A stretch of DNA of 64,000 nt from Aplectana chamaeleonis (taxonomy: Eukaryota; Nematoda; Chromadorea; Rhabditida; Cosmocercidae). The notes below the pieces were generated by a model that was given only the letters and a program-made list of their open reading frames with translations, was not told where the DNA came from and searched no databases. A program made the translations under genes and the position numbers. Below, piece after piece: positions 58,401-64,000 of this stretch (positions are counted from its first letter, which is position 1; every line of letters starts with the position of its first letter). The stretch is from assembly GCA_029168955.1 (NCBI GenBank), contig JAPDOI010001492.1, positions 1 to 64,000 on the forward strand. Direction: 5' to 3'.

Positions 58401-61400
58401 TTTCTGAGTCCGGCTTGTTCTACTGGTTGGTATGCAACCATAGTGACCTCCAAACTATTGATTATAATCTTGGTAAAGACCTTGTATGGAATCAACAGTA
58501 AAGCGATGAGACGATAGTCTGCAATATTCTCTTCGTCTCCCTTCGTGAAAATCAACACTGTTCTGGAACATTTTGATTGATCCGGTATGAACCGAGCTTC
58601 GAGATAGGAAATGGAGTGTTTAGCATGTAATTTCCAGGTGGCTTCGCCTCCCTATCTCAGCAAGTTTGCAGAAATACCATCGAAGCAAAAGTCTGTTCCT
58701 TTCTAAAAGGCAGTGTTCACGATAGAAATCGTTTTTCTGTTTTTCCGCCTATCTTGAAAACGGTCCCATGCTGATTCCAATGATATCTCTGAAATCGCAC
58801 AAGACATTCAGGAAACAGAGTTATGGTCCCTCAAATATTGAGCTAAGGAAACATGGTGGACGAGTTGTCCGAGGCTTGTAACTTCCGTCTTTTGCAGCCG
58901 ATGTATGCGAGCTGACCTGAGTAAAGAGAGAAGTTGAGAATGAAGGGAAGAACGGGGCTATTGATCGGAAACGATCGCTCATCTCACAATCTCGAGCATT
59001 CATTTGTTCACGTCGGTGGGCGTGGAAAGTGCATCTGGGGGTGACGAGCTGGTGGGTGTCCAACTTTGCCGTAGGGGACCGTTCCGCGCTCATTCTTCTC
59101 AGTTTTTTCAACGTTAGGGTTCCGCTAGTCACCGCAGCTGCCGATCTCCACCAAAAAATCAGACATGGTTTTTATCGTGGACACTGCCTTAAGCGACCGC
59201 AAAACATTCTTTACATCAGATGAGGCAATAAGAGGTATTGTATTTGCCGCAGGAGAATAACATCGTGGAACCACAGTTGTTGGACTATAGAGGTCCTTAG
59301 CTATGCGCTTCGTAACCACTCTTGCAGTTCTAGATCTTCCATGCTTATCCTTCAAACAAGTCGTTGCGGCCTGGTGGTCCTCAAGATCGTACCGACAACG
59401 TTTTCGATTCCGTCCTTGAGCTGCGACCGAGGGCAACTTACTTTTACGGTGCTACCTGATATACCACTTTACTGTTGATCGACGAGCGTTATTAACGACA
59501 GTGTTTTTTATACTTCTGTATGCCTTCGAGGTTCTTAGGTTGTACGCTTTATTTTCTGGCCTTACGTTTCGACACGGTCGTCGTCATCAGAGGCCTAAAT
59601 GTGGTAAAGGTTTAACCTGTGTTCTACACCACCAAACACCTCCACCGCTCTAGCGTTTTCGACGTTCTGCTCAGAGCACAACGCAAAAACGCACACTTGA
59701 AGTAAAAAACTCACGCGTCAAACCACCAAACTAGCAGCGCGTGGCCTGCTTCGAACGAAACCAGTATACCGAATGAGTCATACAGCGCAGAGCGTCGTTA
59801 TTAGGGAGGAGTTGACTCATCGCGCAGCCCACTGATCATATTAGAGGTCGCAATGTGGTATAAACGGCAAAAGGTCATTTGTTACAGATGGACTCTCGAA
59901 ACGGTTGTTTATGCGTGGATTTCTCGAAATTATCCAGAAGGCTTCTAACGCTTCTAACCATCTGTAACAAATGACCTTTTGCCGCTTATACCCCATTGCG
60001 ACCTCTAATATGATCAGTGGGCTGCGTGATGTGTCAACTCCTCCCTAATAACGGCGCTCTGCGCTGTATGACTCTTTCGGTCTACTGGTTTCGTTCGAGG
60101 CAGGCCACGCGCTGCTAGTTTGGTGCTTTGACGCGTGAGTTTACTACGTCAAGTGTGCGTTTTCGCGTTGTGCTCTGAGCAGAACGTCGAAAACGCTAGA
60201 GCGATGTGTTTGGTGGTGTAGAACACAGGTTGAACCTTCACCACATTTAGGCCTCTGATGACGACGACCGTGTCGAAACGTAAGGCCAGAAAATAAAGCG
60301 TACCACCTAAAAACCTCGAAGGCATACAGAAGTATAAAAAACAGGACAAACGAACCATGCCGAGGTTGCAAGACAGGAGAAGTTGGAGACGATTAACGAC
60401 AGTCTTCTCCAGTTGTGATATAGTTGGATCTCTTTTCATTTCACCGCGGCGCATGAGAAATTGCAGAGCCGTGTGATCCAACCTCCCCTTTCCGGGCTGT
60501 CTACCTTCTGCTTACACCTTTCCATATTGGAGTAGACCTTTATTAAACTCCTCGAAGTCTGTTGTGGGGTCATCCGCCAGCTTTCAAGGATAGCCATTAA
60601 TCGCTGCTTCCATTACAACTTCGTAGTACCGGAGAAAACAAATGGGGGCGCGTCGATGTGCATCCCTTTAAAAGATTCTGTTACTTATTAGATTCTTCGC
60701 TCGAAGCAGTCTATGATTGGATCTAGAGTCAAAGGACGGCACCACGTCAGATTAGACTCCACCTTCGATTTGTCAGCACATGGTACATCTCCGAATGTGT
60801 CTGTACGTTGGGGCTCTCCCATGTTCAACTCCTGAGGTTTTTCTTCGCAAAAAGGGAATCGCCGTCGAACAGGTTGTCAGATGACAATAGGTCCAGCTTT
60901 CGAAAAGCGTTGTTGTTTCCGATGCCGTTTTCGTGATGGCCAAGCCTAAAACTGCCGTCATTTGCGTTTCCCAGCGTTGCATTGAAGTCTTCACAAATGA
61001 ACTTGTAGTAAGACTTTTACCTCCTGATTGCTGCCTCAAGTTTACCAAACAACCATGATGATAGCAAACAAAGATGGACAGAACACAAACTTTTGGAAAA
61101 GAAGGAAAATCTTGCCTTTGCCTGTTTATATCAGCTGCTCATGACGAAGAGCTAAGAAATCTACCGTAAACTTAGTGTGCTGGCCGCTACCGCACCGCCA
61201 ACTTTCCCTGAGCTATATCGCTCGTATAATGCAGTTGGGAAGCCGTACTCAGCTAATGTGATTCTATTAGAATCCTCAACCGTTGTCTCGGGAGATGAGC
61301 AACGGATATAGAAAGGGAAAGATCCCAGACGGCGAGGTCGGGAACGGCTGGTGCGTAAAGTTGGCATGGATCTTAACGAGACTTTGCAAGTCTCATTGGG

Positions 61401-62303
61401 TTCCACGCAATGTTATGTTTGTCTCATCCATAGTGCACTGGAGCTCGCAATACTGTACCACCTGTTCGAGGAACCTCTTATCAATTTTTGTTCGTGGAGT
61501 CGACGGGTTTGAGGGAGATCGATGTGAGGTTCGCGAAGATTGCTCTTATAATTATGGTCTCTTATTGAGCCTTCTCGCAAACTCGCTGCGCATATGTCAT
61601 AGCACACGTACGTGCACCGAGTTTGGGCCAACGCACAGTAAAAAACGCAAAGTATTAGTGGGAATCGTGTCGCGTGCACATAATTACGGTGTACATGGCA
61701 TAGATTATCGACGCTGACCTTCAGTGGTTAGGTGCAATAATGCGCTTCTCCTAGAAAAGGGAATTAATGGTTTAATCCCGCCCAAGCGTTTTGCAATCCA
61801 TTCAGCACCTTGTCGTCTCATGTCCAGGAGTCTCGCGCCGTTAAAACTGCTGTTCGGAAAGGAATGGAACGTTAATGAAATTCTTCCCTCATTGTTGGAA
61901 ATTACCTGGTTGATGCCCGGGAGAGATGTATTAGTTTGATACCTCAATTCCCGTATTAAGGCTATCAGATGTGTCTCGATCATACTCCGCTCAGAAACTC
62001 TTACACATAGTCGACGAGCACATAGCTTTTCTTCCCGTAAACAACAATCGAGCTTGGAGCTCCCGAAAACTTCCAAGCAGTTATGATAACGAAAGGTACG
62101 CTCAACAGTTACCGTTGTTTTGAAGCAGCAGATTACCACAAACATCCAAAATGACCGAATTTGTTGGATTGTTCTTTTGATATACTGTTACCTTTCAGCT
62201 ACGCTCTCCACGAGTCGGGAAAACTGGTGGAATTTCTGGATGGTTATAACTGCGCAGCGTATAACATTTCTGAGTGTGCAGTAGGCATAGCCCAAGAACT
62301 GAG
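37293..62303 (+). CDS. STELLO/DUF288-like glycosyltransferase gene, incomplete multi-exon
   Basis: Confident exons: 37293-37407, 39200-39322, 54240-54509, 54665-54741, 54833-54920 and 62199-62303. In order they match the family's blocks: DWQVVVVGDVETPQNW (nucleotide-binding start), YTRKNIGYLYAIENGA and IYDTDDDN (the acidic metal-binding motif), MWPRGFP, then APPIILDSG, YAPFNSRSTLFHRNAFF, TLFLPVTVSSR, and SGKLVEFLDGYNC. Plant STELLO proteins act in the Golgi on cellulose synthase trafficking; the nematode function is unknown. Phases require missing exon(s) between 39322 and 54240 (length 1 mod 3) and between 54920 and 62199 (multiple of 3). Introns hold RTE, Penelope-like and MITE insertions. 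No stop was seen in the recognised exons, but the donor after 54509 reads ATGAGT, so a pseudogene cannot be excluded. Confidence 0.75.
37455..37909. mobile_element. AAAGGCA-type MITE
   Basis: The left end TTTAAAGGCAGTGTTCACGA and right end TCATCGTGAATGCTGCCTTT are inverted repeats about 455 bp apart. It lies in the intron right after the 37293 exon. The interior differs from the main family C copies. Confidence 0.6.
37910..38245. other. Intron sequence, nothing recognised
   Basis: AT-rich unique-looking DNA between a MITE and a palindromic element. Confidence 0.3.
38246..38390. repeat. Palindromic MITE (family E), copy 1
   Basis: The arms read GCGCAAACTCGGTGCACC and the complement GGCACCAAGTTTGAGCC around a short AT-rich centre, extending out to GGATCCTAATG and CTAGGATTCATGCC. 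Related copies are at 38721-38864, 45290-45420 and 61360-61663. Confidence 0.7.
38721..38864. repeat. Palindromic MITE (family E), copy 2
   Basis: ATCGGCATGAATCATGACGA to ATGCCGACGA with inner arms CAAACTCGGTGCACC and GGCACCGAGTTTG. About 330 bp from copy 1. Confidence 0.7.
39200..39322 (+). CDS. STELLO-like exon with the DDDN motif
   Basis: Acceptor TTATTGCAG and donor TATG|GTGAGT. The phase joins the 37293 exon exactly. It encodes YSIVSSLPNSTYTRKNIGYL, then YAIENGAEWIYDTDDDNVAY. The T/Y-x-R-K-N-x-G-Y-L-Y-A and DDDN motifs are the most diagnostic of the family. Confidence 0.85.
39550..40890. repeat. Inverted pair of family D repeats
   Basis: 39553-39895 (TCTCTGGCCTGGACTAGTTC ... GAGAGTAAAAAGGCGGGGTG ... 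TTCGTGCCCTTCTAGTGCG) is matched in reverse by 40510-40880. The left copy continues to TATCGTGAACACTGCCTTTG (about 39927). The 600 bp between the arms contains nothing recognised. A further single copy is at 42834-43012. Whether the pair is one element or two insertions is unclear. Confidence 0.6.
40991..41477. mobile_element. MITE with AAAGGCACAGTCC ends, family C interior
   Basis: Ends TTTAAAGGCACAGTCCAAGC and TTGGACTGTGCCTTCAAAT are inverted repeats. The interior is the reverse complement of family C MITEs (CTCGGACAACTCGTCC, TTCTTCCCTTCATTC). The same body therefore carries a different terminal sequence from the copies at 16415, 45531 and 58704. Confidence 0.7.
41526..41565 (-). ncRNA. Hammerhead-ribozyme-like motif (left arm)
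   Basis: On the minus strand: stem I GGCT, core CTGAAGA (fits CUGANGA), stem II region CGGCGATCCCGTC, core GAAA, short stem III CGTGCG, cleavage-type GTA, then AGCC closing stem I. All core positions are present. Stem II is three pairs including one G-U. Folding was judged by eye. Confidence 0.6.
41680..42449 (+). pseudogene. Penelope-like RT C-terminus plus GIY-YIG endonuclease, frameshifted
   Basis: Frame 1 (to about 41990) reads MATKWYRKQSNKNIIVHYRS and KRAVVRNLYRTAKCV, typical of the region after the polymerase. A shift near 41990 leads to PFISDDVSKSLRKCLRKAGL and DIPPNNLKNRL, and another near 42120 to the endonuclease CQLCGEQYIGETSRPLW with VRIEEHLDGKDK, ending ALWIQASDPKLNRKGE and a stop at 42449. 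The polymerase catalytic part is absent. Penelope-like elements use this endonuclease for integration; this copy is dead. Confidence 0.85.
42655..42694 (+). ncRNA. Hammerhead-ribozyme-like motif (right arm)
   Basis: Stem I GGCT (42655-42658), core CTGAAGA (42659-42665), stem II region CGGCAATCCCGCC with GGC/GCC pairing, core GAAA (42679-42682), short stem III ACG/CGT, cleavage-type GTA ending at 42690, then AGCC (42691-42694). It is the best-paired of the four motifs in this window. Confidence 0.65.
42834..43012. repeat. Family D repeat fragment
   Basis: GAGAGTACAGCTTTTTGAGA, GCGTTTTTCTCACTTTCTCC and CCGGGGCCAAGTAATTG match the pair at 39550-40890, ending with CCTGCCTTTGAA. Confidence 0.55.
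43210..43455. repeat. Family A and B pieces, left flank of a 5.3-kb element
   Basis: 43210-43335 is a family A copy (TACAAAGCGTATGTCGGATC, GCGCAGTGTCCCGCCCCGAG). 43370-43455 is family B in reverse, breaking at GTGCACACT. The other half resumes at 48724 with CTGATAGCGGTTTGGACTTC. Confidence 0.55.
44210..45140. repeat. Long family B copy
   Basis: The clearest family B sequence: GTTTACTGTAGGATACGGTA, repeated CAAAAATTTATAAACTGACA-type and GATTCGTGTTGAGCACTTCA-type blocks, and AACGCTATCAGTCTGCACAT. Internal sub-copies about 120-160 bp apart suggest an old tandem origin. 44395-44575 holds a separate short array of about 48 bp built on TTCGTTCGACGAATTTTCGA. Confidence 0.6.
45290..45420. repeat. 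Palindromic MITE (family E), copy 3
   Basis: TTGGCGCAAACTCGGTG and CACCGAGTTTGCGCCAACCTC form the arms. This copy has the longest exact stem of the family. Confidence 0.75.
45531..46015. mobile_element. AAAGGCA-type MITE (family C)
   Basis: Ends TTAAAGGCAGTGTTCACGAT and ATCGTGGACACTGCCTTTAA. The interior is close to the copy at 58704-59192. Its right end abuts and shares the TTTAAAGG with the next element at 46013. Confidence 0.8.
46348..46602. repeat. Inverted repeat
   Basis: AACTTGAGAAAACATGTGAT with GAGTGATAGCATTACC on the left is matched in reverse by 46519-46600 (CACTCTATCTTATCACATGT, TTTCTCAAGTTTC). Just beyond, 46602-46622 is a small perfect hairpin, GGTGAGCG CAAAG CGCTCACC. Confidence 0.65.
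47185..47505. repeat. 42-bp tandem array
   Basis: About seven units of GTAGAAAGTGTGTGGGACCC with AAATGAGAGTGCGCAGGACGCC. 42 is a multiple of 3, so both strands stay open as 14-residue repeats (PHTFYGVLRTLIWV-like on the minus strand). It was not called as a gene. Confidence 0.8.
47587..48265. repeat. Long inverted repeat, two arms of about 300 bp
   Basis: The left arm 47587-47890 and right arm 47970-48265 are near-identical inverted copies (for example TTCCTGGCAAAAGTAAAGAT and its near-complement) around a 79-base spacer. The inner ends are ATCACGCGTGAT, itself a palindrome. There is no coding potential. Confidence 0.8.
48447..48723. repeat. Subterminal region with GGATGTCTACAG repeats
   Basis: Five near copies of GGATGTCTACAG or GGTCTACAGGATG are spread over 48490-48700, with matching words at 43470-43690 near the other end of the 43456-48723 element. 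They could be transposase-binding sites (inference). Confidence 0.5.
48724..49250. repeat. Family B repeat, right part
   Basis: CTGATAGCGGTTTGGACTTC, AACACGAATGTGAGGTCCGT and similar words match family B in reverse. No gene was seen. Confidence 0.5.
49254..50412. mobile_element. Foldback element split by a truncated LINE
   Basis: The left arm (GGGGCGGCATGCGCGTACGC, GGCGGGTTAGGTTGGGGTTA) and right arm (TAACCCCAACCTAACCCGCC, then GCATGCCGCCCC) are inverted copies of about 80 bp. Weaker inverted similarity continues inward (CTCTATAAAACGTCGTAATT against a TTTCGCCGTTTTATGG block). The LINE fragment 49495-50208 occupies the middle. Confidence 0.75.
49495..50208 (+). pseudogene. 5'-truncated RTE-like LINE, C-terminal RT tail
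   Basis: The frame reads EEFKYLGSVVQQRKV, then LLLPILLYGSESWTLLKSDL, RQILGTTLRDRIRNDV and RTKRLRWFGHVCRVEASR, with a stop at 50185. These blocks follow the YADD motif in RTE-like elements; the endonuclease and polymerase core are absent. A GTGA tetranucleotide tail (about 50188-50208) marks the 3' end. It is a typical dead-on-arrival copy. Confidence 0.8.
50413..50894. repeat. Family B and A pieces
   Basis: 50413-50580 resembles family B and 50575-50665 is a reversed family A copy (TACTGCAAAGTTTTACTATA, CGCTCTGTATACTTCC). The rest is intron-like with nothing recognised. Confidence 0.45.
50895..54169 (-). mobile_element. RTE retrotransposon, about full length, 9-bp duplication
   Basis: A 3.3-kb element flanked by AAAAGCCAT at 50886-50894 and 54170-54178. 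The 3' tail on the minus strand is a short AAGTC-type repeat (TAAGTCAAGTAAGTCA). About 215 bases of leader precede the endonuclease ATG at 53954. It lies antisense in the intron just upstream of the 54240 exon, only about 70 bases away. Confidence 0.85.
50936..53954 (-). pseudogene. RTE endonuclease-reverse transcriptase, four frame changes
   Basis: The endonuclease (53954-53106) keeps TLNCRSL, LQETRLKD, WIVSAHAPTE, GIDANAKMG, LDYVLTRN and DSDHRPVL. A linker (53109-52855) and the RT palm (52900-52118: GGDDNITAEMLKALPP, PKNYRGISLLRVMYKVLERI, DEQAGFRPGRSTIDQVF) follow in other frames. Then come ASFDFEAAFDSPHRD and GVRQGAVAGPF (52164-51856), and finally LEYADDIVLFAENNAKL with the C-terminal region (51892-50936; CYLGCLLKNDG, YGSETWAAPK, PPGRRRKFWTD). 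Catalytic motifs survive, but the frame changes near 53107, 52880, 52140 and 51880 make the copy non-functional. Confidence 0.85.
54240..54509 (+). CDS. STELLO-like exon with WPRGFP
   Basis: Acceptor TATTCTCAG. It encodes MFNPHSFLGYEKMWPRGFPT, a helical stretch, then AVQQGLMYNDLDVDSSYR, ending in phase 2. The next exon fits that phase exactly, but the bases after the exon are ATGAGT rather than GTGAGT. An internal GT after GGATTAAT would also be in phase 2 but would drop the conserved D-x-D-V-D block. Confidence 0.8.
54665..54741 (+). CDS. STELLO-like exon with APPIILDSG
   Basis: Acceptor TTTGCAG, donor TCAG|GTCATC. It reads RIYGGIRNGLDENVNNFAPP and IILDS. The following 91-base intron ends at TTCATTAAG; an upstream TTTAG would break the frame. 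Confidence 0.75.
54833..54920 (+). CDS. STELLO-like exon with YAPFNS...LPVTVS
   Basis: Starts after CATTAAG and ends TCTCG|GTGAGT. It encodes VYAPFNSRSTLFHRNAFFTL and FLPVTVSSR, matching the family block that precedes the D-I-W-R region, which was not located. Confidence 0.75.
54931..55100. mobile_element. Foldback MITE
   Basis: The arms (GTTAGATCCGCGGCCTGTTT, AAACGTTTAAATTCAAATCG, CGGCTGGCGTGGCGGTTT) are inverted repeats of about 75 bp around a short centre. It is in the intron right after the 54833 exon. Confidence 0.75.
55101..57189. other. Intron-like region, no confident gene
   Basis: A plus-strand open frame at 56556-56861 (101 codons) and a possible small exon at 56901-56945 (TTTGCAG ... 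GTAAGT) were noted but match no family. The missing STELLO-like exon(s) could lie here or in 60-62 kb; none was recognised. Confidence 0.35.
57230..58703 (-). pseudogene. RTE reverse transcriptase domain, decayed
   Basis: Reads KGTDFCFDGISANLL, SRTVLIFTKGDEENIADYRL, IPYKVFTKIIINSLE, PVEQAGLRKGFCCMDHIHTV, LTFADYKKSFDSVE, GVRQGATNSLE and LRFADDIVLISDNTTEM (stop at 57923), then in shifted frames the C-terminal DALSHIECTKHRWAGHVVRR. The FADD polymerase motif is intact, but stops and shifts in the C-terminal third and one stop near 58640 inactivate it. Confidence 0.8.
58704..59192. mobile_element. AAAGGCA-type MITE inserted in the RTE
   Basis: Ends AAAAGGCAGTGTTCACGAT and ATCGTGGACACTGCCTTAA. The interior matches the copies at 16415 and 45531. 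It splits the RTE reading LRSLK / KGTDF cleanly, giving its insertion point. Short TTAA or TAAA-like bases at the junctions are too ambiguous to call a duplication. Confidence 0.85.
59193..59490 (-). pseudogene. RTE linker fragment between endonuclease and RT
   Basis: Reads CRYDLEDHQAATTCLKDKHG, TKRIAKDLYSPTTVVPRCYS and PLIASSDVKNVLRSLK, a stretch characteristic of the region upstream of RT in nematode RTE elements. It is cut on the right by the Penelope-like insertion and on the left by the MITE. Confidence 0.7.
59558..59595 (-). ncRNA. Hammerhead-ribozyme-like motif (left arm)
   Basis: Minus strand: stem I GGCCT, core CTGATGA, stem II region CGACGACCGTGTC (GAC/GTC pairing), core GAAA, CGTA, then AGGCC closing a 5-bp stem I. 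Stem III is reduced to almost nothing compared with the motifs at 41526 and 42655, so activity is doubtful. Confidence 0.5.
60250..60287 (+). ncRNA. Hammerhead-ribozyme-like motif (right arm)
   Basis: GGCCT (60250-60254), CTGATGA (60255-60261), CGACGACCGTGTC, GAAA (60275-60278), CGTA, AGGCC (60283-60287). It is identical in sequence to the left-arm motif, facing the other way. Confidence 0.5.
60404..61030 (-). pseudogene. RTE endonuclease fragment
   Basis: Reads KSYYKFICEDFNATLGNAND, GNNNAFRKLDLLSSDNLFDG, DSLFAKKNLRS, a stop, then TWESPNVQTH and HVLTNRRWSLI. Further on is DDPTTDFEEFNKGLLQYGKV. These match the RTE endonuclease C-terminal half; the GDFNA motif is EDFNA here. It is truncated at the 5' side (upstream of 61030) and has several stops. 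Confidence 0.7.
61031..62198. other. Intron-like region with a palindromic MITE (family E, copy 4)
   Basis: 61360-61400 and 61570-61663 carry the two halves of a family E palindrome (GGCATGGATCTTAACGAGAC, TGCACCGAGTTTGGGCCAAC) separated by unrelated DNA. Nothing else was recognised. Confidence 0.45.
62199..62303 (+). CDS. STELLO-like exon with SGKLVEFLDGYNC
   Basis: Acceptor TTACCTTTCAG, donor CTGAG|GTTTGT. The phase (2 to 2) is compatible with the 54920 donor. It encodes YALHESGKLVEFLDGYNCAA and YNISECAVGIAQEL, matching the family's C-terminal G-x-L-V-E-F-L block. Confidence 0.7.
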
Positions 62304-64000
62304 GTTTGTGTGAATGGAATCATCAATAGGATTTACGACAATATAGTCGGAGATATACGCAAATACACACCACCATACTACCGAGCGCGTGTGGGGCAGT
62401 GGCAAGAGGCGCCATTGTCACGCAGACGACCGAGTGACTGATTCTCGCCCTAGGTCAGCCAAGCCTTCTGTGAACCTCTCCGATTCTGAATAAAAGGAGA
62501 GTGTGTTTTGCATCAGCAGAGGCGTTGAAACACGCTGAGATTTTCGTCCTTTTCCATTTCCTACCCTTCGAAAAGTTGTTCCTTTGACCAGTGCCTTTGT
62601 TCAGGGCGTGGTTGAAGGGCCTAATTATATCTGCTTGTATTGTCTGCTCTGCACTTAGACTTAACACTCAAGAATACCATACCCGTTTTCCAATGGGTTA
62701 GGTTCCCGCGAACCTGCCGGCCATTTCAAAAAGTGGCATGGTTGGCATGAAGAAAAGCCTACTCTACGGACAAGAAATGAAGGCGAAGGCGGATTGGGAT
62801 AAGCTGGGAGTGATGATCTGACACATTCTTATCATCTGTGAAGTTCATAGTTTATGTCGCAAAAACTTGCCACACCACCTGAATCCGGGCGAAAACATTA
62901 TTTTTTATCCTCCAGAATTCCTACTCGAGGATAAGTGTGGATCCTTTTGTAAGCTATGCAAAGCTCAGTCAAAATATTTAAAACAGAATTGATCAAGCTC
63001 ACTCGCAATGAACTTGCTTCCGGCCGATGAAAAGGGTTTTTCGAGGATCTACACAAGGAGACCTGTTTGGACCCGGATTGAGGTGCGGCGGCAAGCTGGA
63101 CCACGTTCTTGCGACATGGCCTGTAAACTTCTCAGATTATCGGGCTATAATGGAAGAGCATTTCCAGTTACTTCCAGTCCGTCTTCGACTTCACTTCTTG
63201 TAAGTTGGAGGACACAGGCCTGGTTTCAGGACGATCATGCCAATTTTTGAAATTTGGAAGAGGCCGACCCTTTTGAAGGACCTCAACCCAGTGGAAAACG
63301 TCTAAGGTATTCTAGTTTGTTGAGTCTACATCGGAAGCAGGCAATACGAGCGCGTGGTTCCGCTTTAACCAGACGTTCCAAGCGAACGGGAACAGTTTGA
63401 AAGGGCGTTACCAAAAAGCTGAGTTGAAGCATGCCAACCACCGTTTCCGAAGCGGTTCTGCGTCAAAACATTGCTGAAGACCATTACCTTGATGTTTCTA
63501 ATGGTTCTTACTGTGAACGAACTGAGATCTAGAATCGAAACTACAGCGAGAACGTCAACTATGTCATATAATCCTGCAACAATCATTTTTGACAATTTCC
63601 GTTGCCAGTTTCCTACTAGATTTTATAGAGAATCTTAACAAGTCCGATATTTTTGCATCGATTGGCATTTACGATTTGTCCCCTTAAAGACAGTGATCAC
63701 GATGAAAAACGTTATCGAAAATACTACAAAAATCAGCTTAGATCAAAAACAGCTGGAGAACTATGAAGGTAGCGCGGTGAAAAACGGGCTAGAATTAGAC
63801 TTTCTAGGGCCAAAAGAAGCCAGTTTGCGCACACGTGCACAGAGCCGCAAAAAAAGATCGCCGTCTCATGCAGAGCAGTAAAAAATCGTCGACATTCAAA
63901 GGAAGAAGTAAATGCAAATTTACTTAAAGGCAGTGGTCGCGATCAAATATGCTTGTCGTCTTTTTCTCTCCAAATCCTTTCCTGGGTCTCGAGTAGTAGG
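62304..64000. other. 3' part of the window; possible further exon, MITE ends
   Basis: A possible small exon lies at about 63136-63199 (CTTCTCAG ... CTTCTT|GTAAGT), open in the phase left by 62303, but its sequence (GYNGRAFPVTSSPSSTS) matches nothing known. Two same-orientation AAAGGCA-type MITE ends are at about 63685 (TTAAAGACAGTGATCACGAT) and 63926 (TTAAAGGCAGTGGTCGCGAT). No terminator or poly(A) site was defined. Confidence 0.35.

Larger units (their letters stand above)
59503..60391. mobile_element. Palindromic non-autonomous Penelope-like element
   Basis: An 889-bp insert flanked by a 12-bp duplication ATTAACGACAGT (59491-59502 and 60392-60403). Two arms of about 390-400 bp are nearly identical inverted copies around a spacer of about 50-60 bases (about 59900-59960). 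Each arm has the Penelope-type segment TACGTTTCGACACGGTCGTC with TCATCAGAGGCC, which contains a hammerhead-like motif. The right end continues ATGCCGAGGTTGCAAGACAG, as in the element at 41479-42790. No ORF is present. Confidence 0.8.
57190..61030 (-). mobile_element. RTE retrotransposon interrupted by two insertions
   Basis: Minus-strand pieces at 60404-61030 (endonuclease and linker), 59193-59490 (linker to RT) and 57190-58703 (RT) join in order once the Penelope-like insert 59503-60391 and the MITE 58704-59192 are removed. The protein runs from DVKNVLRSLK directly to KGTDFCFDGISANLL across the MITE. The copy is old, with many stops and shifts. Confidence 0.75.

Noticed and set aside
63008..63250. 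80-codon ORF as the last STELLO-like exon
   Set aside because: The sequence does not resemble the family C-terminus; only a possible small exon within it was noted.

Overview
This window looks like intron and intergenic DNA of a nematode, most likely a clade V strongylid such as a hookworm; the species is inference. The case rests on short 41-60 bp introns with TTTCAG-type acceptors inside coding units, RTE, BEL/Pao and Penelope-like retroelements, PIF/Harbinger and hAT transposons, and a STELLO/DUF288-type gene, a family first defined in nematodes. No tRNA, rRNA, bacterial operon or CRISPR was seen.

Host gene: plus-strand exons at 37293-37407, 39200-39322, 54240-54509, 54665-54741, 54833-54920 and 62199-62303 encode pieces of a STELLO (DUF288) Golgi-type glycosyltransferase-like protein. 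Three phase-compatible exons at 21034-21152, 21240-21303 and 23295-23395 may be its N-terminus, starting with a signal-anchor segment. The introns are enormous (one is about 15 kb) and filled with transposons. At least two exon sets are unaccounted for, and one 5' splice site reads AT instead of GT.

2.8-7.2 kb: dispersed repeats of a family called B here, interrupted by a small hAT-type MITE (3186-3633) and an RTE retrotransposon (3681-6597, 7-bp target duplication). 7232-14895: a PIF/Harbinger transposon with 3-bp duplication CTG, a seven-exon transposase, an intact spliced six-exon Myb/SANT-like partner gene on the other strand, and inverted arrays of an 87-bp repeat. 15-20.3 kb: MITEs, three tandem arrays and a foldback element. 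25.6-36.9 kb: a hAT remnant split by a 10.1-kb BEL/Pao-type LTR element (26065-36156, duplication ACTCC) that has gag-protease and an extra zinc-knuckle gene but no recognisable reverse transcriptase or integrase.

37-64 kb: besides the host exons there are MITEs with AAAGGCA ends, palindromic elements, two Penelope-like elements whose inverted terminal repeats each contain a hammerhead-ribozyme-like motif (four motifs in total), a 5.3-kb element with 28-bp inverted ends, a 0.68-kb long inverted repeat, a foldback element split by a truncated LINE, an almost full-length RTE (50895-54169, 9-bp duplication), and another RTE (57190-61030) interrupted by both a palindromic Penelope-like insert and a MITE. 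Most coding potential belongs to mobile elements, nearly all decayed; the Harbinger pair is the best preserved. All exon calls were made by eye from splice signals and reading phase.
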